6,302 nucleotides of DNA from Methanobacteriaceae archaeon (GTDB lineage: Archaea; Methanobacteriota; Methanobacteria; Methanobacteriales; Methanobacteriaceae): NCBI GenBank assembly GCA_030693105.1, contig JAUYBK010000059.1:1-6302 (forward strand). Direction: 5' to 3'. Shown piece after piece: positions 1 through 5,533 of this stretch; position 1 is the first letter of the stretch, and every line of letters begins with the position of its first letter. The position numbers and the translations under genes are program-made. The notes beneath the pieces were generated by a model. It worked only from the letters and a program-made list of their open reading frames with translations. It was not told the DNA's origin and ran no database searches.

Positions 1-210
1 GCTACTAAGGCTAAAAAGACTGCTGAGAAAAAAACCGAGGAAGTTAAGGAAGCTGTGGAAGAGAAAGTCGCTGAAGCTAAAGAAGAAGTGGCTGAAACTA
101 AAAAGAAAGCTTCCAAAAAAGCTGCGGATGTAAAGGAACCGGTCCAAGAGAAAACTGAAAAGGTTAAATCTGAAGCTGCCGAACTTTCAAAAAAGTCAGA
201 TGAATCTTAA
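1..210 (+). CDS. rps3: Small ribosomal subunit protein uS3, C-terminal tail (5' part outside window)
   Basis: The reading frame is open from base 1 and stops with TAA at 208-210, giving the last 69 residues of a protein. The identity rests mainly on position: uS3 directly precedes uL29 in archaeal ribosomal operons. No KH-domain or uS3 core sequence is visible here. The visible part is low-complexity: 19 Lys, 16 Glu and 12 Ala among 69 residues, no aromatic residue, no Cys and one Pro (residue 47 of the visible part). It can be read as successive 11-residue blocks with Val or Ala at similar places, which suggests a long charged helix or a disordered tail. uS3 binds the head of the small subunit near the mRNA entry channel, and tails of variable length after its core are common in archaea. 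This one is long and strongly biased. A separate small Lys/Glu-rich protein ending here is possible but unlikely given the context. Confidence 0.82.
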   Translation, partial: ATKAKKTAEKKTEEVKEAVEEKVAEAKEEVAETKKKASKKAADVKEPVQEKTEKVKSEAAELSKKSDES

Positions 211-263
211 ATATGATTTAATACCTTCCTAAATCAGGATAAATTATAAAAGGTTGTAGCAAG

Positions 264-470
264 ATGGTAATATTAAGGAGCAAGGAAATAAGGGACATGG
301 ACCTAGAAGACATCCAAAAAAAGTTGGATGAACTGAAGGCCGAACATGCTCGGAACATATCCAAAAGTGCCGCTGCAGGTGTTTACGAGAATCCTGGGAA
401 AATTAAGGAGCTCAAGAGGACCATTGCCCGGGTACTTACTATCATGAATGAAAAACAGAAGGAGACATAA
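264..470 (+). CDS. rpl29: Large ribosomal subunit protein uL29
   Basis: This 68-residue protein has the normal length for uL29, a two-helix hairpin that binds 23S rRNA near the peptide exit tunnel and helps form the docking site for factors such as the signal recognition particle. The N-terminus (MVILRSKEIRDM) and the conserved C-terminal helix around residues 45-60 (GKIKELKRTIARVLTI) match the family. The ATG at 264 is chosen because the protein then begins at the expected family N-terminus, and an AGGT at 251-254 lies upstream as a modest Shine-Dalgarno site. A 53-bp AT-rich spacer separates it from uS3. Its TAA stop directly abuts the ATG of the aIF1 gene. Confidence 0.95.
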   Translation: MVILRSKEIRDMDLEDIQKKLDELKAEHARNISKSAAAGVYENPGKIKELKRTIARVLTIMNEKQKET

Positions 471-776
<306 letters not shown>

Positions 777-815
777 ATGCATGGACTTGGAAATCACAAT
801 CCCTTCACTCGCAGC

Positions 816-840
816 CATGCTGCCCGGGTAGGTAGGCATG
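816..840 (+). promoter_or_regulatory. Hairpin covering the RNase P protein start codon
   Basis: Bases 816-824 (CATGCTGCC) can pair with 831-840 (GGTAGGCATG). The result is a stem of about nine pairs, two of them G-U, with A834 bulged and a six-base loop (825-830). The 3' arm contains the ATG at 838-840 and most of the weak AGGT Shine-Dalgarno site (830-833). In the mRNA this could mask the start of the RNase P gene. It lies in the only sizeable gap (61 bp) of the uL29-eL32 block. The pairing was done by eye, without an energy calculation. Confidence 0.35.
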
Positions 841-1122
841 ATCACTCCACAAAACATCATGAGACACGAATTGGTGGGACTCATCGTCCAAGTGGCGGAA
901 AGTTCGCACCAGGGATTCACCGGATTGGAAGGAAAGGTTGTTAACGAGACCAAGAACACCCTCACCCTGGAAGACAGGGAGGGCCGGGAGAAAATAATCC
1001 CCAAGGAAACGGCAACTTTCCACTTTAAACTACCTGATGGTAGCACGGTTGAAATTGAGGGTAAAATAATAGTTTCACGCCCTGAAGATAGGATAAAAAA
1101 GAGATTCAAAAAGTACGGGTGA
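838..1122 (+). CDS. rnp1: Ribonuclease P protein component 1 (Rpp29/Pop4 family)
   Basis: The 94-residue product matches the archaeal Rpp29 family, a protein subunit of RNase P. It binds the catalytic RNA, usually as a pair with Rpp21, and helps it cleave the 5' leader from tRNA precursors. Family marks are the N-terminal ITPQNIMRHELVGL (residues 2-15), the core VVNETKNTL (residues 34-42) and the C-terminal LPDGSTVEIEG followed by RPEDRIKKRF (residues 65-90), the Sm-like barrel with its basic tail. The ATG at 838 is the only good start because an in-frame TAG sits at 829-831. The Shine-Dalgarno site is weak (AGGT at 830-833) and lies inside a possible hairpin. The stop codon TGA (1120-1122) is embedded in the Shine-Dalgarno site of the next gene, so uS17 translation is likely coupled to this gene. 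Confidence 0.95.
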   Translation: MITPQNIMRHELVGLIVQVAESSHQGFTGLEGKVVNETKNTLTLEDREGREKIIPKETATFHFKLPDGSTVEIEGKIIVSRPEDRIKKRFKKYG

Positions 1123-1123
1123 T
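1118..1123 (+). promoter_or_regulatory. Shine-Dalgarno site that decides the uS17 start
   Basis: GGTGAT matches the complement of the archaeal 16S rRNA 3' end. It lies four bases before the ATG at 1128 and overlaps the RNase P stop codon (1120-1122). It excludes the in-frame GTG at 1119, which would sit inside the site itself. Confidence 0.8.
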
Positions 1124-1127
1124 ATTA

Positions 1128-1448
1128 ATGGTTGGCATTGACGTAACCGAACCAAAAGAAAAATGCGATGATCCCAACTGCCCCTTCCACGGGACCCTTA
1201 AAGTTAGGGGTCAAATACTGGAAGGCCTGGTTACCAGTGACAAGGCAGAAAGGACCATCACCGTAGAAAGAAGTTTTTACAAGTTCATAAGAAAATTTGA
1301 AAGATACGAGAAGCGAAAATCTAAGATCAGCGCTCACAAACCGGACTGCATCCAGGTAAATGTTGGAGATGCAGTTAAAATCGCGGAGTGTCGTCCTTTA
1401 AGTAAGACGAAGCACTTCGTGGTGGTGGAGGTTAAAGAGGAGAAATAA
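1128..1448 (+). CDS. rps17: Small ribosomal subunit protein uS17
   Basis: From the ATG at 1128 the product is 106 residues, the usual archaeal length. uS17 is an OB-fold primary binder of 16S rRNA in the body of the small subunit. The archaeal N-terminus MVGIDVTEP is followed by C13-x4-C18-x2-H21 (CDDPNCPFHG), a cluster that resembles half of a metal site. Further Cys residues are at 74 and 88. The family signature near the C-terminus covers residues 80-101 (GDAVKIAECRPLSKTKHF...). A longer reading from GTG 1119 adds three residues but lies inside the GGTGAT Shine-Dalgarno site, so I prefer 1128. The stop is one base from the uL14 start. Confidence 0.95.
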   Translation: MVGIDVTEPKEKCDDPNCPFHGTLKVRGQILEGLVTSDKAERTITVERSFYKFIRKFERYEKRKSKISAHKPDCIQVNVGDAVKIAECRPLSKTKHFVVVEVKEEK

Positions 1449-1449
1449 G

Positions 1450-1848
1450 ATGAAGGCTATTACTTCTAAAGTTACCAGAGCTCTCCCCATCGGTGCCAGA
1501 CTCAGCTGTGTTGATAACACCGGAGCCCGGGAAGTGGAAATTGTATCGGTGAAAGGATACAAGGGCGTCCGGAGAAGGCTGGGCAGTGCTGGAGTAGGAG
1601 AAATGGTGGTTGTTTCGGTGAAGAAGGGAACAGTTGACATGCGCCGAGAAGTTACCACTGCGGTTATCGTAAGACAAAAAAAGGAGTACCGCCGGGCCGA
1701 CGGCCTGCGGGTTAAATTTGAAGACAATGCGGCGGTTATCATCAGCCCGGAAGGAGTACTAAAAGGCTCCGAGATTCGGGGACCAGTAGCTAAGGAAGCT
1801 GCCGATCGATGGTCATCCATAGGAAGCGCCGCCAGTATAATTGTCTAA
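1450..1848 (+). CDS. rpl14: Large ribosomal subunit protein uL14
   Basis: The 132-residue product has the archaeal length (bacterial forms are about ten residues shorter). uL14 is a beta-barrel protein on the subunit interface of the large subunit. It contacts 23S rRNA and takes part in bridges to the small subunit and in recruiting subunit-joining factors. Residues 14-35 carry the conserved GARLSCVDNTGAREVEIVSV. The uL14 signature lies at about residues 71-97 (AVIVRQKKEY, then DGLRVKFEDNAAVII), followed by GSEIRGPVAKE. The start is the ATG at 1450, preceded by AGAGGAG at 1436-1442. The Shine-Dalgarno site lies inside the 3' end of the uS17 gene. Confidence 0.97.
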   Translation: MKAITSKVTRALPIGARLSCVDNTGAREVEIVSVKGYKGVRRRLGSAGVGEMVVVSVKKGTVDMRREVTTAVIVRQKKEYRRADGLRVKFEDNAAVIISPEGVLKGSEIRGPVAKEAADRWSSIGSAASIIV

Positions 1849-1849
1849 G

Positions 1850-1855
1850 GGTGAT
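1850..1855 (+). promoter_or_regulatory. Shine-Dalgarno site of uL24
   Basis: GGTGAT lies four bases before the ATG at 1860, just after the uL14 stop at 1846-1848. It has the same form as the sites before uS17, uS14 and uL6. Confidence 0.75.
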
Positions 1856-1859
1856 ATAA

Positions 1860-2213
1860 ATGTCTAAACAGCCAAGAAAACAGAGGAAATCACTATACCA
1901 GGCACCATTACACCAGCGCCGCAAGTTCATGAGTGTCACCCTCAGCCCGGAACTCCGGGAAGAACACGGCCGACGCGCCCTTCCTGTTAGGAAGGGAGAT
2001 ACCGTGAAGGTTGTAAGAGGAGACTTCAAGGACCACGAAGGTAAGGTGGAAAAGGTGGATCTTAAAAATCACGTGCTCCTGGTAGAAGGAGCTTCCGTAC
2101 AGAAACCAGATGGAAACCAGGTTTTTCACCCGGTGCACCCATCCAACGCCATGATTTTGGAACTGGATCTGGATGATGATGAACGGAATCAAATAGTAGA
2201 GAGGAAGGGATAA
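1860..2213 (+). CDS. rpl24: Large ribosomal subunit protein uL24
   Basis: The product has 117 residues and the archaeal/eukaryotic form of uL24 (eukaryotic L26 type). uL24 is an early assembly protein that binds the 5' domain of 23S rRNA and sits near the tunnel exit. The N-terminus is the basic archaeal segment SKQPRKQRK, then APLHQRRKFMS (residues 15-25). A KOW motif covers about residues 44-71 (RKGDTVKVVRGDFKDHEGKV). The C-terminal VHPSNAMILELDLDD (residues 92-106) is typical of the family. GGTGAT at 1850-1855 fixes the ATG at 1860. The stop is one base from the eS4 start. Confidence 0.96.
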   Translation: MSKQPRKQRKSLYQAPLHQRRKFMSVTLSPELREEHGRRALPVRKGDTVKVVRGDFKDHEGKVEKVDLKNHVLLVEGASVQKPDGNQVFHPVHPSNAMILELDLDDDERNQIVERKG

Positions 2214-2214
2214 T

Positions 2215-2943
2215 ATGGCCAAAATGGGATCACGAAAACACTTAAAACGTTTCAAAGCACCAGTACACTGGCCTATCCATTCCAAAGAGGATACCTGGAC
2301 TGTTAAACCAAGCCCAGGACCCCACGCAATCGAGGAATCACTGCCACTTTTAGTAGTGGTCCGGGACATACTGCAAGTGGCAGACAATGCCCGGGAAGCC
2401 AAGATTATCATTAACCAGGGCGATATCCTGGTGGACGGTATGGTGCGCAAGGATTACAAGTTCCCAGTGGGATTCATGGACGTTATCCAGATCCCCAAAA
2501 CCGGGAACAACTACCGGATGCTCCCTGATGATAAGGGAAGGCTGGTACTACACCCCATCAGCGAAGAGGATCAGAAGTTCAAACTCTGCCGTATACAGGA
2601 CAAAACCATCATCAGAGGAGGTAAAATACAATTAAACCTTCATGACGGTCGCAACTTCCTGACTGACGGCGATTACAAAGCTGGCGATGTGGTGGTACTG
2701 CAAGTCCCTAAACAGGAAATTACCGACCATATAAAACTTGAAAACGGTACCCTGGGGCTCATCATCGGTGGTAAACACATCGGAGAGTTGGGAACCATCC
2801 AAGAAATTAACATCACCCATTCATCCATGCCCAACACGGTTTTAATTGAGACCGAGAATGGTAAGAGCTTCCAAACCCTGCAGGACTACGTCTTTGTTTT
2901 GGGTAAGGATCAGCCAATGATTTCACTTCCCGGGGGCCAATAG
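2215..2943 (+). CDS. rps4e: Small ribosomal subunit protein eS4
   Basis: The 242-residue product is eS4, a body protein of the archaeal/eukaryotic small subunit that bacteria lack. Domains in order are: the basic N-terminal signature at residues 7-21 (RKHLKRFKAPVHWPI), an S4-type RNA-binding domain at about 43-105 (LLVVVRDILQVADNAREAK, then INQGDILVDG), the eS4 central domain up to about residue 170, and a KOW-type C-terminal segment at about 174-208 (GTLGLIIGGKHIGELGTI). The ATG at 2215 follows a purine-rich GAGGAAG at 2201-2207 within the end of uL24. The TAG stop abuts the uL5 start. Length and domains look complete. Confidence 0.97.
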   Translation: MAKMGSRKHLKRFKAPVHWPIHSKEDTWTVKPSPGPHAIEESLPLLVVVRDILQVADNAREAKIIINQGDILVDGMVRKDYKFPVGFMDVIQIPKTGNNYRMLPDDKGRLVLHPISEEDQKFKLCRIQDKTIIRGGKIQLNLHDGRNFLTDGDYKAGDVVVLQVPKQEITDHIKLENGTLGLIIGGKHIGELGTIQEINITHSSMPNTVLIETENGKSFQTLQDYVFVLGKDQPMISLPGGQ

Positions 2944-3450
2944 ATGAACCCCATGCAGGAAGTCAAAATAGCTAAGGCCACCGTCAGCATTGGAGTTGGT
3001 GAAAGTGGAGAGCAATTGGCCCGGGCTGAAAAACTCCTGGATACCATCACCCACCAGAAACCGGTGCGGACCTTTTCCAAGGTCACTAACCCTGAATTTG
3101 GAATTAGAAAGGGACAGCCTATTGCCTGCAAAGTCACCCTTCGGGATGAGAAGGCTCATGATGCAGTGAAAATGGTTTTAGATGGTGTGGGTAACCAGCT
3201 TCGCGCCAGCCAGTTTGACCGGAATGGAAATGTTTCATTCGGAATCGAAGAACACATAGACATCCCTGGTATGCGCTACGACCCGGATATTGGAATATTT
3301 GGAATGAATGTTTCCATAACCTTTGAAAAACCGGGTTACCGAATAAAAAGAAGGAAAATTCAACGGAAAAGGATCCCCAACAAACATCAGGTCACTACTG
3401 AGGAGACCCAGGAATACATGCGGGATAAATTCCAAGTGAAGATTAAATAG
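2944..3450 (+). CDS. rpl5: Large ribosomal subunit protein uL5
   Basis: The 168-residue product is uL5, part of the 5S ribonucleoprotein in the central protuberance, where it contacts 5S rRNA, 23S rRNA and P-site tRNA. Family marks are VSIGVGESGEQLARAEKLL (residues 14-32), the conserved NPEFGIRKGQPIACKVTLR (residues 49-67) and DIPGMRYDPDIGIFGMNV (residues 106-123). The C-terminal KRRKIQRKRIPNKH is basic, as in archaeal forms. The ATG at 2944 directly follows the eS4 stop with only a G-run (2932-2936) upstream, so it may depend on coupled translation. An ATG at 2953 (Met4) is an alternative, but the first start matches the archaeal N-terminus as I recall it (MNPM...). Confidence 0.96.
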   Translation: MNPMQEVKIAKATVSIGVGESGEQLARAEKLLDTITHQKPVRTFSKVTNPEFGIRKGQPIACKVTLRDEKAHDAVKMVLDGVGNQLRASQFDRNGNVSFGIEEHIDIPGMRYDPDIGIFGMNVSITFEKPGYRIKRRKIQRKRIPNKHQVTTEETQEYMRDKFQVKIK

Positions 3451-3455
3451 GTGAT
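3450..3455 (+). promoter_or_regulatory. Shine-Dalgarno site of uS14 overlapping the uL5 stop
   Basis: GGTGAT begins at the last base of the uL5 TAG stop (3448-3450) and lies three bases before the GTG at 3459. It supports the GTG as a true start of the short uS14 gene. Confidence 0.75.
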
Positions 3456-3458
3456 AAC

Positions 3459-3602
3459 GTGCCAAGAAAATTCGGAAAGGCATCCAGAAAATGTAGAAGA
3501 TGTGGGGACCACTCTGCACTGGTCCGCAGGTATGGATTAATGCTCTGCCGGCAGTGCTTTCGGGAACTCGCACCTAGAATAGGATTTAAGAAGTACAATT
3601 GA
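3459..3602 (+). CDS. rps14: Small ribosomal subunit protein uS14 (zinc-binding type)
   Basis: This short gene starts with GTG and encodes 47 residues: MPRKFGKASRKCRRCGDHSA, then LVRRYGLMLCRQCFRELAPR and IGFKKYN. uS14 sits in the head of the small subunit near the A site. Four Cys residues, C12-x2-C15 and C30-x2-C33, form the zinc-ribbon site of the Cys-plus uS14 type, and all four are present. RYGLMLCRQCFRE and the C-terminal IGFKKYN match archaeal uS14. Length is near the family's usual 50 or so. GGTGAT at 3450-3455 supports the start. The TGA stop (3600-3602) overlaps the Shine-Dalgarno site of uS8. The gene falls under common length cut-offs and is easily missed. Confidence 0.95.
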   Translation: MPRKFGKASRKCRRCGDHSALVRRYGLMLCRQCFRELAPRIGFKKYN

Positions 3603-3606
3603 GGTG
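3601..3606 (+). promoter_or_regulatory. Shine-Dalgarno site that decides the uS8 start
   Basis: GAGGTG lies five bases before the ATG at 3612 and shares bases with the uS14 TGA stop. The in-frame GTG at 3606 would begin on the last base of this site, so it is unlikely to be the start. Confidence 0.75.
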
Positions 3607-3611
3607 TGCCT

Positions 3612-4004
3612 ATGACTCTTATGGATCCTCTAGCAAACGCACTTACTAACATGCGTAACAACGAACTGCAGGGAAACAAGCGGTGTACCATCCACCCTGC
3701 ATCTAAAATGATTGGGCATGTTTTAAGGACAATGCAAAAGGAAGGATACATCGGTGAATTTGAATACGTGGACGACGGCCAAGCCGGACAGTTTATAGTT
3801 GAACTAGAAGGAAATATAAACAAGTGTGGGGTTATAAAGCCCCGACATGCCGTTAAAAATGATGAATTCGAAAAATTCGAAAAAAGGTACCTGCCATCTA
3901 AAAACTTCGGTATCATGATAATGACCACCTCGCAGGGTATAATGACCCACCACGAGGCTAAGGAAAATGGTATTGGCGGCAGGTTACTGGTATATGTTTA
4001 TTAG
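3612..4004 (+). CDS. rps8: Small ribosomal subunit protein uS8
   Basis: From the ATG at 3612 the product has 130 residues, the normal archaeal length. uS8 is a primary 16S rRNA binder in the central domain of the small subunit. Residues 1-15 (MTLMDPLANALTNMR) are the family N-terminus. The uS8 signature is at residues 100-123 (GIMIMTTSQGI, then HHEAKENGIGG), ending in GRLLVYVY. Two Cys residues (25 and 72) lie within conserved-looking stretches (NKRCTI, NKCGVIKPRHA). An upstream in-frame GTG at 3606 would add two residues but has no room for a Shine-Dalgarno site. The TAG stop shares its G with the Shine-Dalgarno site of uL6. Confidence 0.96.
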   Translation: MTLMDPLANALTNMRNNELQGNKRCTIHPASKMIGHVLRTMQKEGYIGEFEYVDDGQAGQFIVELEGNINKCGVIKPRHAVKNDEFEKFEKRYLPSKNFGIMIMTTSQGIMTHHEAKENGIGGRLLVYVY

Positions 4005-4009
4005 GTGAT
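4004..4009 (+). promoter_or_regulatory. Shine-Dalgarno site that decides the uL6 start
   Basis: GGTGAT begins at the last base of the uS8 TAG stop and lies four bases before the ATG at 4014. An in-frame GTG at 4005 lies inside it and is excluded. Confidence 0.78.
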
Positions 4010-4013
4010 AACA

Positions 4014-4547
4014 ATGGCTTTAGCAGTGGTTATGAGGGAGGAAATTCCCATCCCTGAGGGCATAGAAGTCACCGTGGATGACATGGTGACGGTGAAAGGA
4101 TCCCAGGGGGAAATACAGTGGAGGTTCAAACACCACAACGTAAAAATCAGTCAAGAAGACGGTTTAGTGGTTTTAGAAGTTCGTTTTCCTAAAAAGAAGG
4201 ACAAAGCCATGTTGGGAACCATCAAGGCCCACATTGATAATATGATTGAAGGACTGACCCAGGGCTTTACCTACCGGATGAAAATTGTTTACGCACACTT
4301 TCCCATGACTGTAAAAATTAATAAAGGCAAGGTAGTTATTGAAAACTTCCTGGGGGAACGACACCCCCGTAGCGCCAAAATTGTGGGAACAGCTCAGGTG
4401 AAAATCCAGGGCGATGAGGTAACAGTCTCCGGTATAAACAAGGATGACGTGGGACAGACCATGGCCAACATTGAACAGGCCACTAAAATCAAGGGAAGAG
4501 ACCCCCGGGTATTCCAGGATGGAATTTACCTGGTGGCTAAGGAGTGA
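4014..4547 (+). CDS. rpl6: Large ribosomal subunit protein uL6
   Basis: From the ATG at 4014 the product has 177 residues, as expected for uL6. It consists of two similar alpha/beta domains (about residues 8-85 and 86-165) and sits at the base of the stalk near the sarcin-ricin loop, where translational GTPases bind. REEIPIPEGIEVTVDD (residues 8-23) is the family N-terminus. IENFLGERHPR (residues 109-119) and NIEQATKIKGRDPRVFQDGIY (residues 152-172) are the C-terminal family signature. The start is set by GGTGAT at 4004-4009. The stop TGA (4545-4547) lies within the strong Shine-Dalgarno site of eL32. Confidence 0.96.
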   Translation: MALAVVMREEIPIPEGIEVTVDDMVTVKGSQGEIQWRFKHHNVKISQEDGLVVLEVRFPKKKDKAMLGTIKAHIDNMIEGLTQGFTYRMKIVYAHFPMTVKINKGKVVIENFLGERHPRSAKIVGTAQVKIQGDEVTVSGINKDDVGQTMANIEQATKIKGRDPRVFQDGIYLVAKE

Positions 4548-4550
4548 TCC
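4541..4550 (+). promoter_or_regulatory. Long Shine-Dalgarno site of eL32 spanning the uL6 stop
   Basis: GGAGTGATCC is one base short of GGAGGTGATCC, a full-length complement to the conserved 3' end of archaeal 16S rRNA. It contains the uL6 stop TGA and ends four bases before the ATG at 4555. Confidence 0.75.
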
Positions 4551-4554
4551 TTAA

Positions 4555-4881
<327 letters not shown>

Positions 4882-4891
4882 GTTACGGGAG

Positions 4892-4916
4892 AAAACACTT
4901 ACCTTTAGTGTTTTTT
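4892..4916 (+). terminator. Terminator-like hairpin and T-run after eL32
   Basis: AAAACACT (4892-4899) and AGTGTTTT (4907-4914) form an eight-pair stem with a seven-base loop, followed by a run of six T (4911-4916), starting 10 bases after the eL32 stop. Archaeal RNA polymerase terminates mainly at T-runs on the non-template strand, so the T-run is the more relevant part. Partial termination here would separate eL32 from eL19-uL18-uS5. Confidence 0.6.
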
Positions 4917-4946
4917 AAAAACTTCACTAACCAAACCAAACTAGTG
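4905..4946 (+). repeat. Overlapping inverted repeats that could form alternative hairpins
   Basis: TTAGTG (4905-4910) can pair with CACTAA (4925-4930), which would break the terminator-like stem at 4892-4914. CACTA (4925-4929) can instead pair with TAGTG (4942-4946). The first of these pairings excludes the terminator stem and the second permits it, which is the geometry of an attenuator. The stems are only five to six pairs long and were found by eye. Confidence 0.3.
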
Positions 4947-4963
4947 TAAAACGAATGAATTGA

Positions 4964-4990
4964 GGATGCAAGGGAAAATAATTCGCATCC
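4964..4990 (+). repeat. Inverted repeat GGATGC/GCATCC in the eL32-eL19 spacer
   Basis: GGATGC (4964-4969) pairs with GCATCC (4985-4990). Two further A-T pairs (4970-4971 with 4982-4983) form if C4984 is bulged, leaving an A-rich ten-base loop. It could be an RNA hairpin or a protein-binding dyad; its role is unknown. Confidence 0.4.
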
Positions 4991-5023
4991 ATCCATCCGG
5001 TAGGATAAATTTTCAGGATGGAT
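4991..5023 (+). promoter_or_regulatory. Eight-base dyad ATCCATCC / GGATGGAT around an AT-rich box
   Basis: ATCCATCC (4991-4998) and GGATGGAT (5016-5023) are perfect inverted repeats separated by 17 bases that include GGATAAATTTT (5003-5013). The arm is also present one register upstream (4987-4994) because CATC repeats three times in this stretch. The placement about 50-85 bases before the eL19 start, across AT-rich promoter-like sequence, suits an operator or a leader hairpin. No specific regulator is implied. Confidence 0.35.
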
Positions 5024-5035
5024 AAAAATTTTTAA
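5003..5035 (+). promoter_or_regulatory. Candidate promoter region for eL19-uL18-uS5
   Basis: Two AT-rich boxes, GATAAATTTT (5004-5013) and GATAAAAATTTTTAA (5021-5035), could serve as an archaeal TATA element. Transcription would then begin about 25 bases downstream, leaving the Shine-Dalgarno site at 5063-5068 in the transcript. Neither is a perfect TATA consensus and no clear purine-rich BRE precedes them. A later box, TTTAAAAA (5044-5051), is too close to the ATG to leave the Shine-Dalgarno site in the mRNA. Confidence 0.3.
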
Positions 5036-5062
5036 CTCAACCCTTTAAAAATGAGTTGATGG

Positions 5063-5068
5063 GGAGGT
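5063..5068 (+). promoter_or_regulatory. Strong Shine-Dalgarno site of eL19
   Basis: GGAGGT lies six bases before the ATG at 5075, within a G-rich run starting at 5061. This shows that eL19 is translated from a leadered mRNA, whether from a new promoter or by readthrough. Confidence 0.8.
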
Positions 5069-5074
5069 TTCTTT

Positions 5075-5521
<447 letters not shown>

Positions 5522-5533
5522 GGGGGAATAAAA

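Noticed and set aside
1..210. uS3 tail as a frameshifted or chimeric C-terminus
   Set aside because: The frame is cleanly open to its stop, codon use resembles the neighbours, and charged tails are a known feature of archaeal uS3.
211..263. Possible promoter or terminator in the 53-bp spacer between uS3 and uL29
   Set aside because: It is AT-rich with boxes such as GATTTAATA, but there is no good TATA/BRE pair, no T-run and only a four-pair stem. The uL29 gene is normally co-transcribed with uS3.
1398..1820. Reverse-strand ORF of 140 codons opposite uL14
   Set aside because: Ser/Thr/Leu-rich shadow of the uL14 gene with no family match.
1908..2450. Long reverse-strand ORF of 180 codons opposite uL24 and eS4
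   Set aside because: It lies wholly antisense to two clear ribosomal protein genes, has no recognisable family sequence, and is best explained as a shadow of their codon use.
2387..2635. Forward ORF of 82 codons inside eS4 in another frame
   Set aside because: It is contained within the eS4 gene, has no Shine-Dalgarno site and a Trp/Ser/Arg-rich sequence typical of an off-frame reading.
3443..3928. Reverse-strand ORF of 161 codons opposite uS14 and uS8
   Set aside because: It is antisense to two confirmed genes. Its hydrophobic and Ser-rich composition is typical of a frame complementary to coding sequence.
5034..5057. Inverted repeat AACTCA / TGAGTT upstream of eL19
   Set aside because: Six pairs with a 12-base loop in AT-rich sequence. 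This is weak and close to what chance gives, so it is not listed as a feature.
4882..5074. Spacer before eL19 as a degenerate transposable element (MITE)
   Set aside because: It has several inverted repeats, but none forms matching ends of the whole spacer and no flanking target duplication is visible.
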